From Xylogone sp. PMI_703 (Eukaryota > Ascomycota > Leotiomycetes): a stretch of 64,000 nucleotides of DNA. Under the pieces are notes generated by a model. It made no database searches, was not told the DNA's origin, and saw only the letters and a list, made by a program, of their open reading frames with translations. Both the position numbers and the translations under genes were made by a program. The DNA lies in contig JAJTUQ010000005.1 of the NCBI GenBank assembly GCA_021399445.1, forward strand, positions 4,774,001 to 4,838,000, given 5' to 3'. Shown here in pieces: positions 46,590-60,000 of this stretch (position 1 is its first letter; each line of letters begins with the position of its first letter).

Positions 46590-49500
46590 TCATCCATGGT
46601 ATACTAGATCATAACTCTTCTCATAGTGGAACGTGTTGTCGATGGCATTCTCCATATACACCATACCCGTTCTGCTGACCGAATATACACCCTTCACCCC
46701 ACTCGTGCCATCAGCATTCCGAGCCGGTCCGCGCTTGGAAATCTCAACCAGTTCCCGGATCCGCTGTCCTACTTGTGCCTGCTGGTTGCGTGCACTTTGC
46801 CATGTCTGCGCCAGTTCCGATAGGACAACTTGAGCACCCTTGAGAGAGGTTAACAACTGTGGAAGAGACGAGGGTACGAAGTTAGCCGTCAAGACATCAA
46901 CTGCGGAGGCGATGGCAAAGCCAACGAAAGGAGCACAGAGTGCGGTGTGCGGTGAAAGTCTACGAGCGGACACAACGGCGATAAAACCAACAAAGGTATG
47001 AGCGTGCTCCCGGACTGTAGCAATACGACTAGAGACTTGGTTGGGTGGTAGAGGGGCTCCGTCGTGGAAGCGATGGAGACGCATTTGGGAGATGTAATAC
47101 ATCGCATGCATCATCGTATACATGCCGATACGACCGCGATCTAGAGCCTTCGCGAAGTTCTCGCTGGAGCAGACCAGATCAGGCGGCAGAGAACGCCGCC
47201 AGTTGTCCAGTCGTTCTGTGGCAGTTTTGTAGAATTCCTGAGAAGATGAGAAAGCTCTAGGGTGGTGCGCATCCAGACGGTCCGTCGCTGAAATAGGCGC
47301 TAACTGAGAAGCGCGGTAGATGCGTGCCATGATATCTCCCCAAATGGAGCAGATATGAACCATGTATGCCATACGTCCAAGTGTGTTCCCGCTCGCTCGA
47401 GGAGGTGGCAGCTCTGAGAGCTGAAAGAAGGGGTTCCTAAGCTCCAGCTGCTGATCGAAGCTCTTCGTATTACAGGGAAGTCGAAGGAATATATCGTCTG
47501 TATTGATTGTCGTCAGGTTGCCGGAGCAGAAGCCATTCAATCGGTCCATCATGAAACAGCTCCAGAAGGTTCTTCTGCGGCACTCAGCATATCCGTGACG
47601 ATCGAGACCATATGGGAAGACCCTCAGTGAATTATCGTAAGTCTTCTCCATCTCCAGGTTCAGTTTCAGCCCACTTGCTGCTCTCAAACCAGCCCCACAA
47701 TAATCCCAGGCATCGTTCGGATTGTTGTTGGCGAAGTAATATAGAGATAGCATCAAACGTGTCTGTACAAGCTGGATGCTGAAATGTCGGTTATCAGAGG
47801 CGTACCGGGCAATTGCAGCAAATCGTACAGCGCGATTCTTGTGATCCAAGTTTGCTGCGAAGATAGTGCTCAAAGCAAGAACGGCATAGATCACCATCAG
47901 ATCGTCGAGAGACTTCTCAGCCGGCGAAGAAATCCACGTTCGGAACGGGGTCTCAGGGAAAAAGGAGTACGCAGTTTCGGGAATATGTTTGAAGAACATG
48001 GTCAGGAGTTCGTTCATGAGAGCAGGCTGCTTCGAGTAAGGGTTGACCTGCCAGTCTCGAACAATGCTATGGTCAATAGGCCGGTTGACATTCGGTTCAA
48101 CCCAGTTGGCAGATGGAGAGGCATCTACTGTTCTAGGTGAGGCCTCAGATGGAACCGGAGTGTACTCGCTGTAGCCGGTGTGCCGTCGTCGTTTCGTGGA
48201 ACGCATATCAGACTCTGGGCTACCGTGTCTTGAAGGTGACTGGTGACCATTGGCACGCTTTTCGCCGCGGAAAGAGGCATTGTCAGCTCGCGAGGACGCT
48301 GGGCGCGGAGGTTCATCAGCATCATCAGGAGGTGTGTCCGGCGATCCTTGTCCACCACCACCACGAGGGCTGAATCTGTATTGTTAGTTATGATATTTGA
48401 ATACATATGGAAGATGCTGACGATTTAGGTCTTGAAAGTGATAATTTAAGAAGATATAATAATGAAACCCGGGAAGGGCAACAACACCCACGGATGTGCT
48501 CAAGACGGTATCGATAGAAATAGCCCACTTACGCATTCTTGAATTTGCACACTCGGCCGAACTTTTCACACTGAACACATCTTGGGAAGTCAGGATCACA
48601 CTTGATCTTTTTCTCCCGGCACGTAATACATGCGATCGCTAGCCTCTTCCTCGGCTTCCCAGCCTTAGTGACGCCCCAATGAGCATTAACCACCTCTCCA
48701 TCAATGACTGTCTTGCAGTGGCTTCCATCATCGTAAAAGTAACAAAGGCCTTCACCAGGGACTTCTGCTTGCCGAACAAAGCGTGGTAAGAAATGCGTGC
48801 CAGTCCAGATCTTCGGCCCAAGACCATCCTTAGTCATCACAGGGTCCGTGGGAGCAACCGCCGGAGTTGGTGGATAATCCGACGTCGCAGGGAGAGCATT
48901 GTTGTTACTATTGGTATTGTTGTTCGCACTGCTGGTGTTGACGTTACTATTGCCAGCAGGGCTATTGCTGGGCGGATCACAGAAAATAATCCGAGGCTGA
49001 GACTCATGCTCGGGTCGATGGGACGGCTGCTGCGTTACAGGTCTGTACTGCTCTGAAGTTGTTGGTCTGGTAAAGGATGATGAGGTGTCTCTGGGAGGGA
49101 AATAGTCGTTTCGAGGTTGTTCTGAAGGAGCTGACCAGCGGCTCGGAGATGACTGTGGCTGGTTGGCCTTCTCAGAAGCATGATAGTGGGTGTCGTACCG
49201 CGGAGACTCCTGTCTCGTTTCTAATGGAGCTGCTCGCGGTGGAGCTTGGTAGCCCGGTCTCTCTACATGCTCGGATCGTGGACTCCACGAGTACGCCGGT
49301 ACTGAAGGCCTTCGAAACTGAGCCGTATCCAAATGACGCTCAGCAGGGCCGTAGGCAGCATGAGGGCTGCGAGAATCTTGCGAAGGTGAAGGATAGACGG
49401 GGCTAGGGCCTTCCGAGTAAGGCGAAGTTGAATGGTTGTTTTGCTGCAAAGCTGGAGCAAAGAGGCTGCTAATAGGAGGTAGCTGTTCTCGAGGCAGCGG

Positions 49501-49722
49501 TGGTCTACCGTGCATGTCTCTGCGATTTGGGTCCGACATTGGTGAGCGAGGCCTTGGTGATTCCCAACCGCTTCCACCTCGGGGGACGTTGGAAGAAGTA
49601 GGTGAGTAGTTCTTGGGGCTGTGAGGTCGAGTTGGTAGATACGGGTCGTCTAGAGGGCGGCGGTGGTAAGAAGGGCCCTCTTGTGCTGGAGGCAGGACCG
49701 AGGGCGTGTATATCTGCGCCAT
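46590..49722 (-). CDS. Zn2Cys6 transcription factor with fungal-specific (MHR) domain
   Basis: Two exons, 49722-48533 and 48375-46590, join in frame (GC|A) to 991 residues; the intron has GTAAGT, a CTAAC branch point and CAG. The first 270 residues are Pro/Ser/Tyr-rich and disordered, followed by an Asn/Ser run. The zinc cluster is internal: Cys365, 368, 375, 382, 385 and 392 in C-x2-C-x6-C-x6-C-x2-C-x6-C spacing, just after HWGVTKAGKPRKRLAIA. The upstream segment YFYDDGSHCKTVIDGEVVNA is part of the conserved region. A basic stretch (KRRRH near 458) is a likely nuclear signal. From about 490 to 760 is the middle homology region (YSFFPETPFRTWI, RLMLSLYYFANNN, CRRRTFWSCFMMDRLNGFCSG). This is a nuclear regulator. 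The intron falls directly after the zinc cluster. I cannot name the orthologue. The gene stands isolated in many kilobases of non-coding DNA, as developmental regulators often do in filamentous fungi. Confidence 0.92.
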
Positions 49723-50991
49723 CTTTGGTGGGAGGTGGCCGGGCTGTTAGGTATCCACTTTCGGACCGTCTTCCTCACCACAACCACGGGCGCTTGCTCG
49801 CGTGGGAGAATGGCTCTCTGTAGGCGCGTGGCACAGGAGAGAGTGTCCCCGGATAAAGAACGATTGTCCAGGGAGAGCAGCAAGCAAAACAGCAGCACCA
49901 ACAACACGAAGCAACGGGAGGAGCGAGCAATGTTGGTGTGCAGTGTGTGAGAGAGAAGGGAGAGGGTTTGGTGAGTGGATGAGAGAGAGTTAAAAGAGGA
50001 GACGCTGGTTGCGCGGCCGGATAATTCAGCTGGCTTCTAGCTTCCACCACTGCGTGTGCAACGAGAATGGCGGCAGTCGCAGCGAAGTGCCGTGGAGAGA
50101 CGGTTGGTCCAGCAAGCTGGTCTTGGTCGTGGCAACGGGAAACGGTTTTTTTTCTTCTCCTCTGGCGTCCTTGTCTCGACAGCTCTGTACCTGTGATGTA
50201 CTTGTACTATGTTGTGTGCTTGTTGGTGAGTTGCTTCTAGTTCTTGGTTTCTGGGCGTGAGCTCTTCTTTTTTCTTTTTGGGGTATCTCCAGAGTGGTGT
50301 ATTTGTGTTCTAATCTCGATGCAGTCTGGGCTGGGTCTGTAACGACTGGAGATGGTGTAGTTGACAGGACAGAATGCAGCGCCGTAGGTAAAGTATGATA
50401 TAATGTTGGTGGATGGCGTATGCGCGGTTCTGGATCTGGTCTACACAGGATTAACTCGCAGCAACACTACCGGTCTACCAGCGAGGGACCGTTGGGATGA
50501 GGGCGAATAGCAGGCACAGGAAGAACGAGGTTCGTGATCTCCGCTCATGCATGTCGTCGCAGCTGTGGCTCACAGGTAGGTTGGTGGGAGAGAAAGAATG
50601 CAGGAGAGAGGAGGAGAGGAGAGAGCACAAGAGGACGAGACTCGAGGATCGAGGTTGGAAAGAGCTACGGGAGTGGTTGAGCGTGCTTCCGCCTTCTCGA
50701 AGGTTTCTTGGGCCCAGGACCAGCACAGCGCCGTGGCCGTCTTCGACCAGATCGTGGTGGGCGGGCGTGGCTTCAATGCCACAGGGCGAGAGCAAGCGAC
50801 CAGGACGTGCGCCCCGGGACCCAGGAAACGGAGGCGTTCGATAGCTAACCTTCTTCTTTGCGTGTGGTGTGGTGTGTGTGCCTACGTCTACCCGGTCCTC
50901 TGGAAGCGGCAGCCCGTGCAGGGAGGGCAGTCTGGGCAGATTGGGCGGGGGAGTGCTGCTAACTGTGGACTACCTGGACGCCCCGCCGCGG

Positions 50992-51040
50992 TGGTACAGC
51001 AGTACAGTAGAGTACAGTACAGTACCGTACCGGTACAGTC
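50992..51040. repeat. Dense GTACAGTAC tract
   Basis: GGTACAGCAGTACAGTAGAG is followed directly by TACAGTACAGTACC and GTACCGGTACAGTC. The unit GTACA/GTACC repeats at 5-6 base steps and contains several perfect palindromes around GTAC. It is the densest of the tracts of this type in the window. Confidence 0.6.
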
Positions 51041-52342
51041 AGGGCGAGGTGCCAAGTACAGTCCAGCACAGTGCGAGAGTGCTACAGTACCTGCTGTACG
51101 CGGCCGCTTTTGGTGGTGGTACCGCACCCGAGCTGGGGTCCCCCTTTAGGGTCTCTGAGGGCCCCTGGGGCAGCTGGGAGCACCGGCAGGGCACGGCAGA
51201 GGGTGCGGGAGAGTACGGCAACAGCGATGTGTCCCACCGCAAAATGTACCGGCCTGGGGCTAGGGCCAAGAGGGGGCAGCGTGGGCCAGTGGACAGCGGA
51301 GCGCTTCACCGGTGGGTCGGCTGGTCCGTGGCATTTGGGCAGGGCACATGCCCGAAGCGGCAGATAGGGCGCGTGCACTTCCTCACCGGCTACCACTGAC
51401 CATCCTGTAGCTCTCGCACCACTGCAGCTCCCAGCATCCAGCACCGAAGCCTGGGCTTGCAGCTGGTTCCCCTTGGGGCTCTCCCCCTGCCCATGCAGAG
51501 CGGTGCCGCTGCAGCGGTTGGGACGCTGCGGGAAAGGGATCACTGTCGCTCTTGGCAAACGCTGCTGGGTGCGGAGCAAAGGATCCCTTTTGGGGCCCCC
51601 AGCGCAACAACAACAACGTGTGTGGCAGTGATGCTCCTGGGCCACTGTCGCATTCTCTCGATTTTGAGCCAGATGCATCTTTCAGCCATGGTAGCATCTG
51701 CTCGGCAGCAGAGTGCACAATTGGAGTCGATGCCCGAGGCCGGATGGCCACTGCTGGCTGCTGGGTTTTCCTCATACCTGGATGGCGGGTGCCACTGTCA
51801 TCACCGTCGGGTACTGGTGGTCGTACTTGGGAGGTACTTGTGCTCATCTACCTCTGCTATTTTGGTACTTCCTCTACTCGTACTGTACTGTATTGTACAA
51901 TATTATTGTGATGTCCTGTCAGAAGCCGTAAACTGATGCCGAGCCCAGATCCGTGCAGGAGAAGCTGGGTCTGGCCAGCCTTGCTGCTTGGCAGCCTCGT
52001 CCGTCGCTCGAGATGCGAATTGCACAGGGTCTGCCACCAACACCAACAGCACCAAACGGTCCTAGACTGCCCTGCTCATCGACAAGACGAGACCAGCCAG
52101 AAAGGATCAGGAGGGGAAAGCAATGGATTGTCGAGTCATACAATATGGTGGACCTGCCTATTTGGTTCTGATGATGCTTGTGCCTCCCTGCCTTCCTGCC
52201 TGATCCGTCGGGTTAGCGAGGCTTCTCTGGCTCTCCTGCTCATCTTCCTCCCTTACACAGTAGAGCGCACAATGGCTCTTGTCATCCTCCTCGCCTTATG
52301 CCTCCCTTTTTCATCGTCTGCTAGGGCATCTCCCTGTCCTGC

Positions 52343-52383
52343 AATGTACAATGTACTGTACGATGGACGACGCACAGTACTAC
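52343..52383. repeat. TGTAC-rich palindromic tract
   Basis: AATGTACAATGTACTGTACG occurs next to GCACAGTACTAC. Same word family as the other tracts (GTAC cores joined by TGT or AGT). Confidence 0.5.
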
Positions 52384-55300
52384 CGAGTATACTGTCTGCT
52401 TCAATGTTGCAGCTCTCATTACACGCACGCGCCATCTTCCTACCCACAGCCTGCACCTGCAATCTGCATCGCACCCAGCACACGCCGGATGTGCAGTTGT
52501 CTCCGTTCTCTTTCCATTCAGGGCGATTGGGATTGCTGTCACCTCAGTCCCAAGAATCCTGACACCGCCCCCAGGATACGATATGCTCACGGCCAAACCC
52601 CAGCCACGCGAATTGCAGACGGGCTCCCGTCCGCAACGTGGATGAATACGACGCTGAGACGGCTGCCCGTGCCTAATTATCTCTAGTCCTCAAGAACAGA
52701 CGGCGAACTGTTGCAGTTCCATTGTTATGGTCCAGCTCGCAGGTACAAACCGTACAGTACGTCCCCGTCCCCAGTGCTGTCATGGAAACCATGCTGCCGC
52801 GTGGAGATATTACAGGACCAGGCAACTCCCGTGCACTACGACGATCTCGTCCTACGGTCATCTACTGTCAATTCCGTCTGTGAGCTAGTTGGCCCACCGC
52901 GGTGCCAAATCCGCACTGCTCGGGTTGGCCGCTTGCATGGCGCCGATGTCTCAGCTTTTTTTCCAGGGAGAGTAGAAAGATAAAGAAAAGAACATACCGA
53001 CTCGGCAGGTCATTTAAGTGCTTGCCGGTCCCAGATGAATGACCGACCCGAACTTGTGGGGTAAAAAGGTCTCACCTTGGATGGCGACGCTGATCTCTGG
53101 ATATGGCAGCTACCACCAGAATGCCACAATATTGCAGTATTGGTCTTTCCAAGCATCTGTGGCCTCGGCGCCCAGAACGTTTGTCGGATGGTGCAGTCGG
53201 CCATTGGGTCCAGCTCCACAGAATGGAAGCGCCAGGAGATAGACAGAGCTTCGCACCAGGACTGTGACAAACTCAAACTGGCCTCCGCGGGTAGGAGATG
53301 TTCAAGAGACGGTCCAAGCTGGATCCGTTATTAAATGTCACTGGTGCAGGTATCCAGGCGGCCGGGTAGGACGAAGAGACACTACTACAGGTCCTGCACG
53401 AGGACCTATTCGGCAGTCATCCATATGCTGCAAAACCAACTCGAGACAGAAAAGAGAACCTTGTTTTCAAGGGTCACATTCTCCATGCCCAGTGTGTGGG
53501 ACCCAGGGCATCTTCAACAAGAACCGTGATATAGGCATGCATCTCAATGATATTACTCGGCAGTGTGCAAACCCCCAACTGCCACAACTACCGTGCACAC
53601 GAGGGTCTGCAGAAGCAACCCTCCAGTGCCGTACCGTACTGTAATGTCGCGCACGAGTTCCAAGTAGACGAGTACGAAGCAACGCAACGCATGTCAGCAG
53701 CGCCAATGATCCTTCGCGGATCTACAGCATCCCATGCAGCCCGGTGATGCCCCATGCCAGGCGACCTTTCAAAATCTATTCTCACGCCTCTGCTCAATTT
53801 GCACGGCACGAGATCCGCCAGCCATCTTCAGACCAAGTCAATGTCTGGGCATTTGCACGTCGCCCCATCGTATGATGAATTTCGCCATCCCGTACACCAG
53901 AGGATATGCTCCGAAGCCCAAAAGGGGCAGGCGCGTAAGCACTCTAACTCTCAGGCCAACCTTATTCGTACCCTCCTGCTGCATTGCGTCGGCAGCATCA
54001 GGGTGCTCTCATATTAGGGCTTGTCTCAGTCTTTGAGTAGCCAGACCAAGGAACCTCTTCGCGGCCGGGTGGCTTGACCATAGACAACTGTGGCAATTCT
54101 TGACATGAGTTTTTCCTCCTGTCAATATTTTTTCCATCTTATCCGAAGGAGGAAGGTCTTCGTCCCGTGCAAGAGAGAGCGACTCCACCAACACTTACAA
54201 TCCACATCGCGCACAGGCACGGGAAGAAAGGCAAATTCCAGCGAAATACGCGGCGTGGGGATCTCTGAACTGTTGATTTGCAGTACTAGTGAGCAGCCAC
54301 TTGGTCTTCCCCATCTCCGGGGGCCTACCCGAGGTGAAATTCGAGAGTTCTCGACTTGCCTCTGCATGCCATGCCAGAGAGAGCGCAATGGGGCCACAAG
54401 TGTAGTGTAGTGAGAGGACTCCGAGACTCTGCTAGACTGTACTGTACTTGGAGCCCTGGGCAACGGAATACGCCTACACATCCAGAATTCGTTGCCAGAC
54501 TGCTGGAATTTACGGCCCCAGCACCTCAAGTAACGTTTCCTCGGCCGGAAGCGATCCTGTATCTCTGATGCGAGTGATCAGTCCCGGCCAGCTGGGTCTG
54601 AGAGAACAGCCGGCGAAGACGGGGGTGTTCCTAATGGTAAGTAAGACGGAGGACAACACAACCATCAATTGTCACCACTACGTACACGCGAAGGGGTTGC
54701 GCACCTCGCCAGGCACCACATTCACCTCCTCAGGCAGCCAGACGATGCGCAACAGTCCAGCCACGGGGCTTGATGACCAACACTCGCTCGTCACGATCAC
54801 CACCGCCGCCTGCCTATTTGCTCAAATATGGTGGGCAGCAGGGGGCATGAAGTACAGATCTCCCGTGATTGAGATGCGCCATGTTGATTATCACGGCACA
54901 TTGCCACAATGCAGAACCGCAGGACCGTGTACGTACAACCCCGTGCTCTCTCCTTAAGCTCGTCGCGATACCGGAAAGGGAAGTGCGTTAAGAGGGCCTG
55001 GCGCAGACGATCCCGGGGGCTTGGGTACGGGGGCATGGATCAAGGTCTGTTCGTGCAGCCGAGGGCCTTCGCGCCTTGCCGATCTGCGCCGCGCTGCCAT
55101 TGGCTTGGTTACGGGCCGAGCGCGGCGCTGCATGGTTCGAGATCTGGCGCCCCTTGTCATCTGAAGAAAAAGCCGATGCCAGAGAGCAGAAGTGGCTGTT
55201 TGGGCTGCAGTCATATACAAGTATAGCACAGTACCTGCTGTCGGTAGTATTCTGATGACTGTCAGCATCAATCACATCCACGGCACATTCGTTGCAGTCC

Positions 55301-56952
55301 GTTGTGGTGTTGAAAGGAAGCCGCCTTGCACCAGCTCTGATGGATCACTGATTACTTTACCATGTACGGAACTCCATACTCATCGATAATATAACCCTCC
55401 AAGCGACTGCTTCAGAGCTCTTGCTAGGAAATGCACCACGCTGCCAGCCAGCCGAGAGGGCGATGCAGTGGTGCAACCGGCCCGGCAGAGAGACGCAAGA
55501 AGACGTTTGTGCTACCCACGCTTTGATGCACCATTGCCCTTTTCGGCAGCTTCTGCCTTGGCTTACCACCACTGCTGCGCTGGCCGTGATGCAGCGCGAG
55601 GGCCTGGACCATTGGGTCCTTCTCACCAGGACCGCAAGCATCCAGGTGTTGATGCTGCTCCGTGTACCTGTACAGACTCATTGCGGCATAAAGAGGGAAA
55701 TTCATGGTCTTGTCGCCTTTTTTTGCAGGGTCCCGATTTCCTGGGACCGGACAAATATGTTGACACTGGGTCCGCACTAGGCCTGCATCCAGCCTTGGTG
55801 CTGTGCTAATCCCATCAGTACTCTTCCGCGGCAGGCGATCTACAGCACTTGTCTCGAAGGTCATCCGGTGCTCGGGACCTTTTCTCTTTCAGACCGTGAT
55901 GTAATGGCATGGTATCAAGTACAGATGGAGTACGGTACACAGGTAAGGAGGTACCAACGTATCAAAACACACCGAAATGGCACCCTTAGTCAGATGAGAG
56001 TCATCAGTGCAATGGCGCGTGATAAATATACCACATTACCAACAGCTCCTGCGCGGAGTCCTGGAAAAAACGAAATGTCCACCATACCAGACAGCACAGC
56101 ACTGTACCTCATCGATCTGTATTGCAATCCCAGTCGGGCATAGATGGGCCGAATCGTGAAGGCTCCCAGGCGACACACCTTGCCTACAGATGCTCCCTCG
56201 AGGCCTACCCGACCGTGCCACGGCGCTGCAGGAACAAGCGCCCAGAGGACATCCCTTGGTGAGATTGTGTGTTTGTAGATGCCTCTTTGGGGCATTACAT
56301 ATAACAGCACGGAACAGCACTCATTATAGCAATCTCCCCGCCAGCTGCCACAGCCTCTTGGGTCACGGTCTTTTCTGCTGCTGTTGATGTCCCTGTGGCT
56401 GGCCCTGCCAAGCATCCAAACCTCAGCCTGCTGGCCAATTTGTGGTGCAGCAACTGGAATACAGTACCAACAGTTGGGGACAGGACGAAAAAGGGGGGGG
56501 GGGTTGGAAGTTGCTGTCGGAGCAGGATGCCGAACAGACCGTGGTGGTGCAGATTCGAAGTGCCGTGGGCGCCAGTGACCCTACCCCCGCCCATCCTGTC
56601 TGCACCCGAGTCTGTCGCATCCCGCCGTCGCCAGCGGGGCAGATGACGAACGCAGCCTATTTTACCTTCCCGCCCGTCTGCAATGCCCCATCCCACCACA
56701 CCTGCCACACCACTCCCAGCTCGCTCGCTCACTCGCATTCCCCATATCTCGGGACTTCACTGAGGGCAGAAAGATCCTTTTTTGCCAGTTACCGGCTCGC
56801 TGGCAACGCTTACACCATGGATGATTCTCGGTCTCTTCTAGCTCATCCTAGTGGCTGACGCTGCTACTCTCTGCTACTCTGCCCTCCCTGGTGCAATACG
56901 ACGACTGCATCCCTTGACGGCCCTCCTCGGTCCCTGCTCAAATCAGTCCGAT

Positions 56953-57004
56953 GGTACGTACAGCACTGTACTGTACCTCCGTACTGGTGGTGCTGTACTG
57001 TACA
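56953..57004. repeat. GTACTGTAC tract
   Basis: It contains GGTACGTACAGCACTGTACT, then GTACCTCCGTACTGG and GCTGTACTGTACAGC. The last is a perfect inverted repeat about its centre (GCTGTAC-T-GTACAGC). Confidence 0.55.
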
Positions 57005-60000
57005 GCGCCGGTATCGTGCCTCGATGGCCGGTGCTTGGGGCTGCTGGGTGTGGCATCTGTGCACATCTGACATGTGCTGGAGAACCAGCAGCCCCGTTGC
57101 ACTGGCGCCCTGGCTCTTTGGCTATGACACGACACAGCACACAGTACGACACCGACACAACTGGTACACCCTAATTAACGCTAATTGCCTCTTTCCTTGG
57201 TGGAAGATCAAACCTGCTGGGACCACCAAACATCAAGAGCGCTCAGGGGGCAGGACTGCCGTTGCATTTTGGACATGCCCATCGGCAGTCCAAAGTGCAG
57301 CGATGACGGATGCAGCGTCATCACGGCCGGACAGGATCGAGGGCACTTGACTCAGGCAGCTTATCTGCAGTGAAACCACCTGCTGATAGCGGATGGCGAT
57401 GACTGTGTAGACGGCAATGGCAGGCGACCCAGGCTTTTTGATCGCGGCAGTCGCGCGCTCTCTGAATAATATTTTCTCGGGCTAGGCCCTGCGTGCTGCA
57501 CACCTGCGCCTCCCATGCACACACTCCCCTCCCCCTTTTCGCACCCAGCCCGTCGCCAACTCCAGTGCCCTAGTCCTGGGTCCTAGCTCGATCCCGGGTA
57601 GAGGAAAGATGTGATGTGCCGAGCGCAAAGCCCAACGAGTCCTTTCCAACCCCAGGAACTCCAGGGGCCCCCATGTGCGGAAAGGGGTGCTAAAGATAGG
57701 ATCGCTTCGATGAAAGCGATGTTCAGGCACGCGAGAAAGCAGCCTCTCGACCCCATGCTACCGGAAATTCACCTGCTGGGTACCGGCGCAGTGGGTGGAA
57801 TCTGACCGGGCGTGTTCAGCAGGCTGGACAGATTCGGCATCTTGCTCCGATCCCTGCAGCTTCATGTTCTGCTCCCATCCGCTGATTCTCCACCGTTGGA
57901 AGCAGTCACGGTTGACCGGTTGCAGAATCTAGCCGATATGAGGAACAGTGCTTATTTGATTGACGCCTAACGTGTCCACGACTTTGGGGGGATGTCATGA
58001 TCTCTGCTTGTCCACTAAAAGTAGTGCGCAGATGAGTGAGGAACTCCTGAGATACTAGTGCGAGCAAGCTCCTTTTCTTAATGTTTTGAAAAGAAAAAAA
58101 GCAAATCTTGTACTGGTGGTTCATCTCTAGCTTCGTATACTGTACAACCACGAGCAAAAGGGACCACGAGCTCTTGGCCGAGTTTCCGTATTGGGAGCGC
58201 GTTGCGAATTCACGAAGAGCCACCTTCCCGTTCCCCTCCTTCTCCCCTCCTTCTGGTCGGTCCTTAGCGCCCTCACGTGGATAGAGCAGCTCTCCCAGCG
58301 GTATGGTACGCCTACGGCGGCAGATGGGAAAAATTGGATGCTCGGCAAGCCTTTCCAGGGGGCCTAGCTCAGGTCCTTTTCTGTGCGACCCCTCCTCCAG
58401 TGTCCAGGGCGACACGCTGAGCCATGAGCCATGAGCCATGTCCTGGTCCGAAGGGAAATAATCATGGTGACGATGACGACGAAGGAACAGCGAGGAGAGA
58501 CCAGCGCCTGCACGCAGCGCTGAAACAGGACCTCGGCTGGCGTATGGTTGGGCAACGTCTTGGGGCGCTGGACAGGCTCGACTGGTTGATTCACTGTCGT
58601 GCAGCGCAAACGGTTACGCACAGCACGCAGATGGCATGTGGTGTTTCCCCTTGATCGTTCGTGTTTTCCACGAGAAGTGCCATATTTGCCCACCTACAAC
58701 TACCGAACCTCGTCTGCACAGGAAGCGATGGTTATGCTGTGCGGCACATGTGCTGACACGTACAGTACGGTGCAAAAATAATTAGGGGTCGCAGCAGCCA
58801 GATTAAAGATTACGGTAAACAAAATAAGGGAAAGCAAATAAAAGCAAAAATTACCACTTAGACGCCCCAGTCATCATTCAGGGATAGCCCGGCGTGTCGA
58901 CTGCCGAGAATCTGTTATCTCCTCGGATATGCCGTGATTTGCTGGCGCTGAGTGAGGTACCGCGGTACCGCAGCACAACTGGGGGCCCGACTTGCAGCAA
59001 GAGTGTCTGAGCTTTGGACGGGCCGCATCGAAGGCTGCTGGAAGTTTATTACAGTATTACACGCGGTAATTCCTAAACGTGTTTGCTTCTTCTCCTTCTT
59101 CAAGGGGCGTATTCGCAACGCTTGTCCCAGCTAAGGAAGTAAAGCTTTCTGCCCGTCAGCAACGACGCCTCGCGGCTGGAATTTAGAGTTTCGACGAACA
59201 TTTCTCCATTTTATTGGCCTTTGCATTTGCCAGAGATGGTAAAACTCCAGGGACACTGCCAACAAAGATATTTAATGTTTTTCTAATCATAAGATATACT
59301 CAGCACTTGTTCCTTATTTTGCTCGGCCTTGGAGCTTGATTGTCAACCCATTTTCCAAGATAGGACTGTAAGGTACCTTCGACAAAAATGCCACTACATC
59401 GTATTGTTTCTAGGCAGCAGGACCCATGTGCTCTTGAATTTCGCTGCTCTTCCCAGTAACACTTTCTCGGAGATGTTTCCGAATGAAGGCAGCCTTTCAT
59501 TAGCAGGGATGGCGTTGAGTATCACCACAGCGCGGTGCAGTCATTACAGTAATTACAGCTCCTTACCGGCCAGACAAAAAGTACGGTACCGCCTCGCATG
59601 TGCTGTACTGATATTATATAATTCGGGTAAGCATGCGTTCGGTGGATTCTAGCCCTTTTTCTCATCTATGATGTCAATGCACGTCCAGCTGTGCTGTGCT
59701 ACAATACAGTATTGAACGGGCGTCTTGGCATGGCTCTTTTTAATTAGGTTATTTATTCCTCCTTTCACTTCGTTCTGCTTACCATCCAGCGCCTTTTCCT
59801 GGGCGGCCAACCGGAAGCATACTTGCTGCTTGCTTGCTTGTCTTACTGTACCGGCACAAGTGGCTCTGCCGGTTTGGCTGCACTTAATCTGAGAAATTGT
59901 GATCAGTCAGATCACACTCTACTGCGCTGTACGATACTGGGGAAGAGAGTGGAGAAGAAGGCAGAGCAAGCTCAACCCTTACGGCATGCCCTTTTAACCA

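Noticed and set aside
51082..51678. 198-codon minus-strand open frame
   Set aside because: It overlaps several equally long frames on both strands in GC-rich DNA, where stops are rare, and has chance-like Cys/Pro/Arg composition.
55125..55160. GGTTCGAGATC at 55136 resembling a tRNA B box
   Set aside because: No matching A box or acceptor stem at the right distance; likely chance in GC-rich DNA.
57906..58439. 177-codon minus-strand open frame
   Set aside because: No domain, uneven composition, no supporting introns or neighbours; consistent with chance.
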